Shown here in pieces: positions 8,585-19,537 of a stretch of 64,000 nucleotides of DNA. The notes under the pieces were generated by a model. The model saw only the letters and a program-made list of their open reading frames with translations. It was not told the origin of the DNA and did no database searches. The position numbers were made by a program, and so were the translations under genes. Numbering within the stretch: the first letter of the stretch is position 1; each line of letters starts with the position of its first letter. Source of the stretch: Aralia elata (Eukaryota > Streptophyta > Magnoliopsida > Apiales > Araliaceae); the NCBI GenBank assembly GCA_034770075.1, contig CM068380.1:30380005-30444004 (forward strand), written 5' to 3'.

Positions 8585-10483
8585 TCAAGCGTGGAACCGC
8601 TTCACCGAGTCGGAATTGAGGGGTTGTGGAAATACCTCCCCATCCATTTCTTGTAATATGAGGGCTCCTCCGGATAGCACTTTCTTAATCACAAATGGCC
8701 CCTCCCAATTCGGGGTGAACTTTCCCTTGGCTTCGTCTTGACAAGGCATGACTCTTTTTAGCACCAAATCATTTTCTTTGAACTTTCGAGGTCTTATCCT
8801 TTTGTCGTACGATCGAGAGATCCTTTGTTGATATAACTGACCATGCCAAACTGCAGCTACCCTCCTTTCATCAATTAGGGCCAATTGGTCATATCGACTT
8901 TGCATCCAATCCTCCTCGCTTATCTGAGCATCGATCACTATTCTGAGGGATGCCATTTCAACCTCAATTGGCAGAACAGCCTCCATTCCATACACCAAAG
9001 CGTAAGGGGTTGCCCCTGTAGAAGTACGCGTTGACGTTCGGTATGCCAGCAGGGTGAGGGGTAACAAATTCGGCCATCCCCGATGATTAGCAGACATTTT
9101 CGCTATGATCTTCTTGATGTTCTTATTTGCAGCCTCCACTGCCCCATTCATCTTAGGACGGTAAATGACGGAATTGAGGTGTTTGATATTAAACTGGTCG
9201 CACAGTCCCTTCATGAGGGCGTTGTTTAAATTCTTGGCATTGTCAAAGACCAAAACCTCAGGTTGCCTATATCGACAAATGACATTATTCCTGATGAAAC
9301 CGACGATGACCTCCTGAGTTACTTTGGGGAAAGAAGCTGCTTCTACCCATTTGGTGAAGTAATCGATCATGACGAAAATGAATCGGTGTCCGTTGCTTGC
9401 TTTGGGCTCTATTGGTCCGATCACATCCATTCCCCACATTAAAAATGGCCACGGGGAGGTCATACAGTGCAGTTCATTGGGAGGCGTATGGATCACATTA
9501 CCGTGCGCCTGGCATTGGTAACACCGTTTGACATGATCATCGCAATCGGCCTTCAGCGTTAACCAATAATGCCCTGTCCTCAAGATATTTTTGGCTAGCA
9601 TTGGTCCACTCATGTGTGGCCCACACACCCCACCATGTATTTCATTCATAATCTTTTGGGCCCGTGTCTCATCTACGCATTGCAACAATCCCAACCCAGC
9701 ATCCCTCTTGTAGAGTGAATCCCCGCTCAGGTAAAATTTCATTGCCATCTTTTGAATCCTCATCCTCTCAGCTCGGCTCGCCTGGTCGGGAATGGATCTA
9801 TCCCTCAGATACTCCCTTATGTCGTGATACCAAGGTTGCTTTGGTAGAACCACCTCGTCTAATAATACTGCAACATGTTCCTCGTATGCCGAGGCACTCT
9901 GTACGGCTATTTCAATCTGTGGAACGTCCTTTCTTTTGATTATATGGATTAAGGACGCCAGGGTTGCCAACGCATCAGCAAAGTCATTCCGTCCCCGGGG
10001 GATATGTCGAAAAGCGATATCTTCGAATTCTTGCATCAATTGGGTAACACAACGATGGTATGGAAGTAACCGAAGCTCTTTAGTGTTGTACACCCCGATC
10101 GCCTGTCTGATTACCAGTTCTGAATCCCCAAACACCGCTAATCTCTTCACTCCCATATTGCGGGCAAAACGGAGTCCCAATATACATCCCTCGTATTCAG
10201 CTGTGTTGTTTGAATTGCTGAACTGCAATTTAGTGGCCACAGGGTATTGCTCTCCAGTGATAGATACCAGGACCGCTTCGGCTCCTGCCCCCTCGGCATT
10301 CATGGCACCATCAAAATACAGCTTCCAGAACTGCCCCTCGTCATCACATTTTGAGTGTGACACCCAAAATATATCTTCACCCGGCAGCGGAGTTTCTAAC
10401 GGCTCCATCCCTCCTGACGGGGTTTCCGCCAACTGATCTGCAATTCCCTGCCCTTTCATGGCTTTCTGAGTTACGTACACCAT
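8585..10483 (-). CDS. pol: O1 pol, second RNase H and integrase (open part)
   Basis: 632 codons are open. A second RNase H occupies about residues 53-180. It has the complete acidic set Asp58, Glu96, Asp120 and Asp170, and the LYFDGA and NNTAEYEG signatures of the archaeal-type RNase H gained by Tat elements. The integrase zinc site is His283, His290, Cys321, Cys324. The catalytic triad is Asp353, Asp414 and Glu450 with exactly 35 residues between the last two. The C-terminal region has the WEGPFVIKKVLSGGA segment, and there is no chromodomain. The frame is continuous with the preceding RT-RNase H frame apart from one TAA at 10490-10492. In a live element this would be part of a larger polyprotein cut by the element's protease. 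It degrades the RNA strand and inserts the cDNA. Confidence 0.93.
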   Translation of the reverse strand: MVYVTQKAMKGQGIADQLAETPSGGMEPLETPLPGEDIFWVSHSKCDDEGQFWKLYFDGAMNAEGAGAEAVLVSITGEQYPVATKLQFSNSNNTAEYEGCILGLRFARNMGVKRLAVFGDSELVIRQAIGVYNTKELRLLPYHRCVTQLMQEFEDIAFRHIPRGRNDFADALATLASLIHIIKRKDVPQIEIAVQSASAYEEHVAVLLDEVVLPKQPWYHDIREYLRDRSIPDQASRAERMRIQKMAMKFYLSGDSLYKRDAGLGLLQCVDETRAQKIMNEIHGGVCGPHMSGPMLAKNILRTGHYWLTLKADCDDHVKRCYQCQAHGNVIHTPPNELHCMTSPWPFLMWGMDVIGPIEPKASNGHRFIFVMIDYFTKWVEAASFPKVTQEVIVGFIRNNVICRYRQPEVLVFDNAKNLNNALMKGLCDQFNIKHLNSVIYRPKMNGAVEAANKNIKKIIAKMSANHRGWPNLLPLTLLAYRTSTRTSTGATPYALVYGMEAVLPIEVEMASLRIVIDAQISEEDWMQSRYDQLALIDERRVAAVWHGQLYQQRISRSYDKRIRPRKFKENDLVLKRVMPCQDEAKGKFTPNWEGPFVIKKVLSGGALILQEMDGEVFPQPLNSDSVKRFHA

Positions 10484-10492
10484 GTCGAACTG

Positions 10493-11401
10493 TTATAAGA
10501 TTAACTGCCATCTTGATAGTCGACAATTCAGCATGGGCCTTTCAAAAATATATTTCAGGGGATCCATTCTCGATATCAGGTATGTAGTATGCCCATGGAG
10601 GTAATGTTGTAATCTTCCTGCAGCCCAGGCCAGAGCACAACAGGTCTTCTCGATGGGAGTGTAATTCTGTTCACATTGGCTGAATCTCTTGTTGAGGTAA
10701 TAGATGGCCTGCTCTTTACCTGCCTCATTTTTCTGTCCCAGCATACATCCCATCGCGATGGCATTGACCGATATGTACATAAACAAAGGGATCCTGTCCT
10801 TCGGGGGTACCAGCACTGGTGCCTCAGTCAGTTGCTTTTTAATGGTCTGAAAAGCCCTCTGACATTGCTCATTCCATTCTTGGGAAGCACCCTTCCTTAA
10901 CAGCTTGAAAATTAGCTCACATGTAGTTGTCAAGTGGGATATGAAGCGGCTGATGAAGTTTATTCTTCCCAGGAATCCTCTTATCTCCTTCTCCGTGTGA
11001 GGTGCCGGCATATCCACAATGGCCTTAATCTTTGCTGGATCCAACTCAATGCCTCGATCACTAACCAGGAACCCCAAGAGCTTACCCGACTGCACTCCGA
11101 AAGCACACTTTGCTGGATTGAGCTTTAAATTATACTTTCTGAGCCGATCGAATAGCTTTTTAAGATGGGTTATATGGTCAGATTCTACCCTAGACTTCAC
11201 GATAATGTCATCCACGTAGACCTCTATCTCCTTATGCATCATATCGTGGAACAGGGCCATCATAGCTCTCTGATAAGTAGCCCCTGCATTTGTGAGACCA
11301 AAAGCCAATCGTCTATAGCAGAAAGTGCCCCAGGGGTGATGAATGCGGTCTTTTCCCGATCTTCTTCCGCCACCATTATCTGATGATACCCCGCAAAGCA
11401 A
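10493..11401 (-). pseudogene. pol: O1 pol, RT core and first RNase H
   Basis: The frame contains the RT fingers/palm segment FGLTNAGATYQRAM and the active site YVDDII at residues 62-67. These are followed by the thumb, connection and the first RNase H (YYLNKRFSQCEQNYTPIEK). The first RNase H keeps little of its acidic set, for example VNAIAMGC where an Asp-containing strand is usual. That agrees with the view that the added domain took over the activity in this clade. The first 24 or so residues are out of frame. The true reading comes from the 11260-11883 frame through a one-base loss at about 11333. It ends in a TAA where related elements have a sense codon. Confidence 0.9.
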
Positions 11402-12058
11402 TCCACAAAAGAGTACATCTCATACTGGGCTATGTTATCCACCAGGATGTGTATGAAAGGCACCGAGATGTTATCCTTGAGACTGGCCTTGTTTAGATCT
11501 CTGTAGTCTACACATACCCTCACCTTCCCTCCAGGCTTAGCCACTGGGACTACATTGGACAGCCATTCTGGGTAAGTGGACACCATAATGATTCCCGCCC
11601 TGAATTGCTTGATGATCTCCTCCTTCACTTTTAAGCTCCACTCTGGTTTCAACTTTTTTAATTTTTGTTTGACAGGCCTGAAACCCTCCTTGATGGGCAA
11701 TCGGTGTACCACAATGTCGGTGGACAATCCGATCATATCCTCATGAGACCAGGCAAAGACATCCTTATATTGGTTTAGCAACTCAGTCATTTCAGCTTTT
11801 TGGCTAGGGGTAAGGTTCGTCCCTATCTTGAGTTCTTTTGGCTTGTCAGGGGTTCCGATATCTATAGTGATGGTTTGGTCCAAGTTGGGTTTGGGTTTAT
11901 CCTCGACCCATCCTTTGATCTCGTCAGGCGCATCGTCATAATCCGTCTAGTCTTGCTCAATGCCCATTAAATCGAAATCCAACTCAATGTCAAAATCATA
12001 ATCATCATTCAAATTTGAAAGACCGTTTGTTAGGCAAGGATTACTCAAATTGGTACAC
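11325..12058 (-). pseudogene. pol: O1 pol, N-terminal RT region after the intron
   Basis: Reading starts after the predicted splice acceptor with an acidic linker (NDDYDFDIELDFD). It meets one TAG at about 11948, then runs open from 11883. The RT part shows VRVCVDYRDLN and the palm motif A as FVDCFAGYHQI, with its aspartate present. The frame breaks at about 11333, where the next pol frame takes over. The start at 11883 is only the first Met after the TAG and need not be a real start. Product: the front half of reverse transcriptase. Confidence 0.85.
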
Positions 12059-12226
12059 CTGACATGAAACAAAATACTTGTCATATATAAGTTATTTTCC
12101 ACAACGATCACATTTTCAGATAACATGAAGAAACGACATAATTATGCAAAAATCAAAACAACAACAAAAATAAACTTCTTCATCCTCCCATCCTCTGGGG
12201 TCTACCACCCTGATGTCGGGTTTTAC
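12059..12226 (-). other. Predicted spliceosomal intron between O1 protease and RT
   Basis: On the coding strand the donor is AAGG followed by GTAAAA (from 12226). The acceptor is TGTTTCATGTCAG (ending at 12059). The 168-base interval is T-rich and holds stop codons. Removing it joins the frame that ends at 12223 to the acidic linker before RT with no shift. An intron at this place in pol is established for Ogre elements, where it controls the amount of Pol. The assignment here rests on splice sites and frame only. Confidence 0.82.
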
Positions 12227-12765
12227 CCTTGTTTGGATATCACTGGTTTCATGGTCCAGTTGTCGACGGTCAGGTCAGATGAAATGCGCTGGATAAAAGG
12301 GGGCTTCACATCGGACACTTCCCCAATGATTACGGATACGTCGCCAGAGTCCTCCTTTCTACCCTTTGCAGGAATAATTAGCCCTGCCCAATCGATGCTA
12401 GGCACACCCTGTTGGGCCTCTGGTGGCGTGACAACATTCGTCCCCTCTCCATTGCTTGTTGTTTGTCCGGGGATATGGCACCTGGTTTCAAACTTTTGCG
12501 CGACCTCCTGTAGGAAACTTTCCCTCTTGGTCGACTCATCACTTGCGGGGGTTAATTCTTCATCCCCTGACTCAATCACAGGCTCGCTAATCCCCTGTTC
12601 ATTGTTGACCTTGGTCACCAGACTGCCAGCCAGCCGAATCGGAGCCGCACCTTGACGGTGTCTCCGTGCTACGCCTTCACGATATCCCAACCCTGCTTTA
12701 CCTATCTGATGGGGTAGCTGAATGGGCTCGGTGATTCCTTCGCTGCTTTTTCCTAACCCCTATCC
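12227..12765 (-). pseudogene. O1 post-protease region with G-patch-like motif
   Basis: This continues the protease frame after one TAG at about 12762. Just around that stop the reading is FQPG, stop, GLGK, then a segment ending GKAGLGYREG, which resembles the glycine-rich G-patch found after the protease in several retroelements. A polar, acidic stretch of about 150 residues follows with no other known domain. It ends at the predicted intron donor. G-patches bind RNA or RNA helicases in other proteins. That role here is inference. Confidence 0.7.
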
Positions 12766-13494
12766 GGGCTGGAATTTCATTTTCATCATTTCCTTTGCAA
12801 CGAAGGTGAGTTCTGGAGAGACCCTAGGTTTCATGGCTGGAGCTCCCAGGCATCTGTAGTGGGGAGTGCTGATTTCCAGCGCCTGAAAACTGGCAGGTGC
12901 CACCGACTCGTCCACACTAATCACTGGCAGGCCACTCCTGGGAGGAGAAAGGTCATCACATTCTGCCGAGATTGTTACCATATTCCCATCGATGATTAAT
13001 TTGATTTGTTGGTGTAGCGTGGAAGGAACTGCCCCGGCCATGTGTATCCACGGCCTCCCCAATAACAGGTTATAGCTGGCCGCAATGTCCAGGACCTGGA
13101 AAGAGATATCAAAAGTACAAGGTCCTATTTCCACCGGCAATTCTATTTCTCCCATTGTATCCCTCCGGGAACCATCGAAAGCTCGCACCACCACATGACT
13201 GGCCCGTAGGCGCTTGGGATTGATGTTCATCTTCTGCAAAGTACTGAGGGGACAGATATTCAATGCCGATCCTCCATCAATCAGCACCCCATTCATGATA
13301 TAACCTGAGGAGATTACCGCAATATGTAGCGGTTTTCGATGCCCCCATTCCCTCCTTGGGGATATCGTCATCTGTAAATGATATCGCATCACTCTCCAAC
13401 AGGTGGTCCACCAAATGGCCAAAACCTTCCTTGCTAATTTCTTTAGGAACGTATGCCTCCTCCAGGACTTTTGCCAGGGTTTTGCAGTGATCAT
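12760..13494 (-). pseudogene. O1 retropepsin-like protease region
   Basis: The protease core is VLIDGGSALNICPL, with the catalytic Asp in the form D-G-G-S instead of the usual D-S/T-G. It is followed by a flap-like region and the hydrophobic LLLGRPWIH motif, typical of plant gypsy proteases. Only the part from about 13345 down is in the natural frame. Upstream the true frame is the one at 13277-14632, so one frameshift separates them. The enzyme would release mature Gag and Pol proteins. D-G-G-S may still be active, since related plant elements have D-N/G-G-S, but this is not certain. Confidence 0.82.
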
Positions 13495-14632
13495 CGGACG
13501 ATAACACCAAATCCATGATTGATGTCAAGGTGGATTCCTCATTTAAAATCTGGATCCCTCTTGTTTCCGGGTGATCCATCCTTTTCAAGAATTCTATGGC
13601 CTTTTCCTCGGAGATCTCCTCTTTTTTCTTTTGGCACTCAAGGACACGCCCGGGAAGATATAAGGGATTTCCCCTTGTCGTCACGGAAGCACAACTGGCC
13701 GCTTCCTCCGGCATTCCCCCATAATTCCAGGGTACCGTCTTTAGACTACTGATAGGGATTTGAGGCCTTGCCGCAAGGATGAGGGGCCTCGGAGCCGTTA
13801 ACTTGACAGGTCCCTCCGTGATATTCGTACTTACACCTATCAACCTGATGGGCATTTCCCGTGCATTCCCGTGATCATTTATCATGTTGATCATTTCCTC
13901 AATTTTCTGCACATAGTTCAACCTTGACGGCCCCTCGGCTTCACTGGCCTCCGCCATATTTACCCCCCTTCCATCATATCTTGGCAGGGGATTCGCCTTA
14001 ACATTCGGGGAGTCTGACTGTTCCACCACAATTTCCCCACTATCAATCAGGTTCTGGATTCTTTGCTTCAACGTCCAACAGTCTTGCGTATCATGACCAG
14101 GGGAACTTGAATGGTATGCGCATCGCTTGCTTGGGTCAAACCTTCTTCCCTTTGGGTCACTCGGGGGTGCCAAACCAACTATCTTCTTTTGGGCTACTAA
14201 TACCGCTAAGACCCGTTCAAGAGGTTCCCCGAGCGGGGTGAATACTCGATTTTGCGAGGCCTCATATCTCCTTCGCCCTTCTGCCTTCTGCTCAGCGAAG
14301 TTAGGCTGTCGGGATGGCCCCACCCTCTGCACCTGTACTGGAGGATTGCTTTCTGTCTTTCTGGATGACCCCTGCAGGATGAGGGAAACATCCTCTTCCT
14401 TCTTCTTTTGGACCCTCCGAGAAGTGCTGCCATAGTTTCCATTCTGTATTTGTTCTGCAGCTATTTCCAAAGCCGTAAAATCCCGGATTTTGCCAGATTT
14501 CAACCCCATATCCACCATCTCTCCATGTTTAATTATTTCAGCAAAGGGTCTCCCAATCCCCGAGATGACTCGTTCATAATACGGTGCCTCTTGAATGTCT
14601 ACAAAGGTCATCACCATCTCCGATTCGCTCAT
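13345..14632 (-). pseudogene. gag: O1 gag, C-terminal half, with zinc knuckle remnant
   Basis: About 430 residues are in the natural frame. The part near residues 165-190 contains CAYHSSSPGHDTQDCWTLK, a C-x3-to-4-H-x4-C knuckle typical of Tat Gag (Cys, His, Cys, with the first Cys pair altered). Long polar linkers follow up to the protease. The frame is broken upstream by a run of seven G bases (14634-14640), where six would keep frame with the N-terminal half. It is broken downstream near 13345. Gag packages the RNA and forms the particle. Confidence 0.8.
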
Positions 14633-15329
14633 CGGGGGGGTTCACCTGTGCGGCCATGCCCCTCCATCGTTGTGCATAATCCCTGAAGGATTCCCTGGGT
14701 TGCTTCTTAACTTTTGTCATTTGGTATCTATCCGGGGCCATTTGGGCCTGGAAGCTATACTGGGTTCAGAAGGTATGGGCCAACTCTTCCCAATTATGGA
14801 TCCGGGCATTGTCAAGCCGGGCATACCAGATTCTCGCTTCTCCCGTCAAACTCTTTTGGAAAAGTTGCATTCTTAGACCCTCATCTTCGGCGTAAGATCC
14901 AAGCTCCCCGATGTAGATTTTTAGATGTGTGTAGGGATCCCCCTTCCCATTGTATTTTTTAAATTCGGGGATTTTAAATTTCTCCGGGTATCTGGTTCCG
15001 GGGAAGACACATAAATCTGAATAGTTAACCCTGCCTAGGGACCCTATGCCCTTCATAGATTGGATGGTTTCCTCCATTTGTCTCATTTTCTTCCGCAGGT
15101 CATCCGTATCTCCCTCTTCCGGGATAGTAATCACTGTCTTGTTTGGAACGGGAATGGCTTTTGGGACGACTGGCTCGTCCTTAAGTTGAGGTGGATCTTC
15201 CTTAGGTGGATCCTGTCTGGGTAGCAATTGCTCCTTTAGCATTATGGCCATTTCTAACATCTGCTTTTTAAAGTCATCAAATTCCTCTCTAGATATGGAA
15301 CCGGATTTGGTAGATGGAATATCAGTCAT
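14633..15329 (-). pseudogene. gag: O1 gag, N-terminal capsid region
   Basis: It starts at ATG 15329 (MTDIPSTKSG). The region around residues 105-185 contains FPGTRYPEKFKIPEFKKYNG, followed by the retrotransposon gag (capsid) pattern GDPYTHLKIYIGELGSYAED and WYARLDNA. TGA at about 14763 interrupts it. The reading continues through SFRDYAQRWRGMAAQV to the G-run frameshift at 14634. The upstream 414 bases and a further piece beyond C1 form the leader. The chosen start is the first Met of the conserved region. Confidence 0.86.
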
Positions 15330-15743
15330 TTCAGATGCAGAGTTCTGGGCTCTTTTAGATTGCGAACGTGTTTGAGGAGCAATCCTACAGAAACAAGGGT
15401 TTGAAATTTAGTCCTGGGGAATGAAAAATGTGGATGCATGCTAAAGCTGTAACTTTTGTGTTTTGGGGTTTTTTAATCTTTCCCTATAAAACAGAAAGTT
15501 AGTAGTCCTTTAATGCAATAACAAATGCTAAACATGATTTTATTAAGCTCCCTAGCTGTTCCCTGTAAAACATAAAAGTTAGTAATTTTTCTCTTGACAA
15601 AAAGGGAGGCATATATGAATGAGATCATGACATTTACGCGTGAATGTAAAAAGGCATGAAGAGACTTTTCCTGCGCTGGGTTATTCTGAGGCCGACCTAT
15701 CCTAGGGTTACTCTCACGGGCTTTTCGGCATGAAGGTCCCCAA
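15330..15743 (-). other. O1 5' leader, gag-proximal part
   Basis: This is noncoding DNA between gag and the C1 insertion. It ends with CCCAA (15739-15743), the left target-site copy of C1. No strong motif is seen. The frame at 15473-15772 crosses the insertion boundary and is spurious. Confidence 0.75.
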
Positions 15744-17532
15744 TGAAAGTAGTATGCACACAAGCCAATCATATTTGATATGATACTTTGTAATCTTATT
15801 CGGTTATTAAAGGCATTTTATATTATCTACATGGTGCTGTTATATTAAATGTGATAAACCCATAGTTTTGAGCAATACTTTTAGAATCATGATGGGGATC
15901 ATGCTAATGAGATCTAAATTCTAGATAGCTCACAAACTTAAATTGTTCCTAATCGATGGATTACTAAAAAGGGGATTAGTGAATCCGGATAGATTAGTAC
16001 ATACGTTGCTTGCTCTTATGAAGAGAATGATTGATCTCATAATCATTTGTGTGGAGACACTAAAGCAAGTATGTAGGTGCTTATTAGAGAATAAGTTCAC
16101 TGAACGTGGCTCGCTAAGGAATATTTAATGGAGTTTTACTCGCATGTCAATAGGAATTCCTCTAGTGATAGTAGTACAAGTGATCCTTGGACTTGAGATC
16201 ATCATAGTATCTTGTGTATGATGAGTTATACTTTGACATGTCCCTTAAGACCTTTAGGGTATATCAAAGGGTATGATTGGGTATAACAAGTTGTACATGG
16301 AGATAGGTGAATGATCAACAAAGAATCTACCACTTCTAGTAAAAGGAGAGAATGTCCTATGTGATTCGATAAATGACGACTCAGAAGTCTTTGGCCAAAG
16401 CAGAATGAAATTAGAAAAGAGTTTCTAATTTGCATTAATCAGAGTTGTGCATTTCAGAATCGAAATACATATAATTAAATAAAATAAGACTGGACAGTAA
16501 TTCCATATCTTATATTTAATTGGGACATTGTATGGTAGAAGGATTGAATTGTACGGTAACTATGCACTGAAAGGTTCTTTTATGATTAATGTTGAAATCT
16601 ATATTATCTGGAAAGTCGTTGATCGCTAAGGGGGCTTACCCTTATTGTAGAATAAATATTATTTATTTAAATAAATTAAATAGTTTAATTTATTTATTTA
16701 AATAAGATTAGAATTGTTCTAATTGATTTATTCACAACCGGTTTAATATGGAGAACCTAAAGGGTCACACCGCAAAAGGAAAATATTTATTTAAGAAGTA
16801 AATGACATAATTGTAATAATAAGTTAAGTGTATTTAATTTAGTCTATGGAGATAGAATAAATTAAATAGCTTAATATTTATTATTTAATATTTTAGAAAT
16901 ATTAAATATAAATTAATAAGAGGAGTCTTATTATTATTATTACTATTACTATTATTTAATTCCTAATAGGGATTGGGAATTAATTAATAGAAATACTCTC
17001 ACATGAATTCCTAATTGGATTAGGAGTTTAATTTAATTAAAGGAGTTTAATTAGAGTAGAAACCCTAATCCTAAATAGTTTAGGGAAGGGTTTTCCTACA
17101 TCTATAAATAAGAGAAGTCTTATCATAGATTAGGGTTACACACTCTTGCATAAGAATTGTAGAGAGTACTTGCAATTTCTATAGAGATAGAAACTAGGGT
17201 TTTGCCAACACCCATCTTCTTGAACAAGTATTATTCCTTGGTGGATCACCTCTAGAGGCCAAACACTTGGGTGGCTAACGTTGATCAAAGGAAGAAATTT
17301 AATCGGTGGAACTCAAGGAAAACGCGAAGGAATTGGAGGTGAACTTGTACCTGAGGAAGCTAGAATTCTACAAGGGTATAATTCTTATTATCCATCTCTT
17401 TCGTTTAATTAATAATTGTGCATAAAGAAAGATCATGGTGATGGTTTGTATAAAATTTTAAAATCTGATTTTATCGCGCTTTCGCTTTATTAATGTAATT
17501 TGATTGCATGTTCGCGTTATACAAACCTAATA
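15744..17532 (+). repeat. C1 5' LTR
   Basis: 1.79 kb, starting TGAAAG. The 3' end reads CCTAATA where the other copies have CCTAACA, so the terminal CA was mutated to TA. A TATA box (TATAAATA) is at 17103-17110. It closely matches the other C1 LTR and both C2 LTRs. The small frames inside (for example 15943-16128) recur in each LTR copy but have no coding features. Confidence 0.94.
17103..17110 (+). promoter_or_regulatory. TATA box of the copia LTR promoter
   Basis: TATAAATA occurs about 430 bases before the LTR end. The same motif is at the matching place in every family LTR: 24292-24299, 27816-27823, 30378-30385, 37604-37611 and, on the minus strand, 50665-50672. Transcription of the element should start about 30 bases downstream. 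That start is inferred. Confidence 0.75.
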
Positions 17533-17533
17533 G

Positions 17534-17547
17534 TGGTATCAAGAGCC
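17534..17547 (+). other. C1 primer binding site (initiator-Met tRNA)
   Basis: TGGTATCAAGAGCC lies one base after the LTR. It is the usual copia site complementary to the 3' end of plant initiator-methionine tRNA, with one extra A relative to the common TGGTATCAGAGC. Confidence 0.9.
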
Positions 17548-17760
17548 AAACTTTATGCGAATTATTAATTGTTTTGATTCTGTATATACATTGATATGTG
17601 TTTAGAACAATTTAATTGGGCATAATTGTTTGTGTAAAATTATTTTATTTTTTTTATTTTGATTTTATTTATTTTCAATTAAGATAAAAGGTTTATTTTA
17701 ATTGGAATATGATTAAAGTTAATAGTTTTATTTTAACTTGGAATGTGATTCTACGTTAAC

Positions 17761-17948
17761 TAGAATAAAGGAGTTTATTCATATATGGAATAGGATTCCA
17801 TGTTTCCTAGAATAAAGGAGTTTATTTATATATGGAATATGATTCCATGTTTTCTAGAATAAAGGAGTTTATTCACATATGGAATAGGATTCCATGTTTC
17901 CTACAATAAAGGAGTTTATTCACATATGGAATAGGATTCCATGTTTCC
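17761..17948 (+). repeat. 47-bp tandem repeat in the C1 leader, four units
   Basis: Units start at 17761, 17808, 17855 and 17902. Each holds AATAAAGGAGTTTATT and GGAATAGGATTCCATG. Looser versions of the AAAGGAGTTTATT word continue to about 18230. C2 has only two clean units (about 31068-31160). Confidence 0.9.
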
Positions 17949-19046
17949 TTAAAAATAAAGATGTTTATTTTGATAAGGAATAGGATTCAATATATTTTAT
18001 TTTCCAACAATTGGAAGTTAAAAATAAAGGTGTTTATTTTAAACTTGAAATTGGTTTTCATATTAATTAAAATAAAGGAGTTTATTTTGATTTGGAATTT
18101 GATTAAAATAAAGGAGTTTATTTTTATTCAAAAAAAAAAAATTTAAATTAAAATAAAAGAGTTTATTTTGATTTGGAATATGATTAAAATAAAGAAGTTT
18201 ATTTTAATTGAAATTGGATTTCATGATAACTAATTAGAGTTGGAATTGGATTCCATGATAACTAATTGGAGTTGAAATTGAATTTTATACTAACTAATAT
18301 TGCCCATTAAATGATATCAATGCATATATGGAATGGTTTTATTATTCATGGGATGAATGTTATTTATTGATACATATAGAGATATGTATGATAATAAATA
18401 GGGATTGATTATGGACTATTGACCAATGCGTGATTGGATTTATTTTAGTGGATGCTTGAATGTATGGGTTTTTATAAATGGGGTCTGCGTACCTCGTCTT
18501 CTCTAATTTTTCTTAATGTAAATTCTATCTCCCTCCTATGTATTTCCCCTTGACTGCTGATCAAGGTTTCTATTTATTGTAAATAGTTTTTGTAATAGGA
18601 CTAGTTAGAATTAATTTTGTAGAATTGAAGACAAAGAAGCAAGGAGCGCTTGAAGACCCATTTGTAATGGAGCCCGGGTTTAAATGTAATAGTTATATTT
18701 AAATTTAATTCTTGCACCCTAGGTTTGACCTTTTGGTTCACTTGGTGGCTCTAGTGAACCAAACTAGAATAAAAGTCCATAATCAATCAGGGTAGAATAT
18801 AGTATTTTATATGTGCATGCTTACTATATATATATTATATATTATCCAACATGTTTCGCATGTAAAATAATATGACGCGTATTTTATATATATATGTGCA
18901 TGCGCGCTAAACAAGATGAGACAAATAATAACAAACCCCTCAAAAAAATTATATTAAGTCCTAAGCGTTCAAAGATATTTGGAATATCGAACGTCGCCTT
19001 CTAGCATGGTAAAGCGATAGAGTATTAAATATTTAATATGAGTTTG

Positions 19047-19330
19047 TTGTGTCACACAAGGCAAGTATTAAATATTTAAGATGTTGCTTTATCACATTTG
19101 ATGCTTATACATAGACTGAACGATGCTGTTTTGTTGTGTCACACAAGGACAGTGTTTTTCTTTCGAATATATGGAAGTGCTAGGTTGGACTTAACTTGGA
19201 TAATTTTGATTCGGATGTGTCACACTTGATCAAAATAATCTAAGAGGCAAATTGAAAGGAGTTACATAGTTATGTAATTGACAATAGTTGTCTACCTATT
19301 TATTTATATATCATTTGTTGTGTCACACAA
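19047..19330 (+). repeat. Three copies of a 13-bp palindromic motif in the C1 leader
   Basis: TTGTGTCACACAA occurs at 19047-19059, 19134-19146 and 19318-19330. A partial copy (GTGTCACACTTGATC) is near 19217. Arms TTGTG and CACAA surround TCA. The motif is followed by GG each time. C2 has the same three at 32261, 32348 and 32532. It precedes gag, so it could be an RNA hairpin or a protein binding site. Its function is not known. Confidence 0.75.
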
Positions 19331-19537
19331 GGCTATATACATTTGAAATGGGATCCTTATTCTCACTAGCAAATCTTTAATTAGATTTGCCGAACTGTAT
19401 ATTGAGGGTAATATAGTTTGATGAAAATAGTGGGAGATACCAATTTAAAATAAAGGCCTAATTTATTTTGGTAATTAATTAAAATGAATGTATGCTGAAA
19501 TGTTGTTAAATTACAAATTCATTTATAGAATTTTACG

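Noticed and set aside
9664..10436. Plus-strand frames of 91 and 166 residues opposite O1 integrase and RNase H
   Set aside because: Shadows of the well-supported minus-strand pol, with no domain of their own.
15943..16128. 61-residue frame, repeated at 23133-23318
   Set aside because: Part of the copia LTR and a product of LTR identity. It is broken in the other LTR copies.
19047..19330. Terminal inverted repeats of a DNA transposon
   Set aside because: The motif is a short internal palindrome, present in both copia copies at the same place, without target-site duplication.
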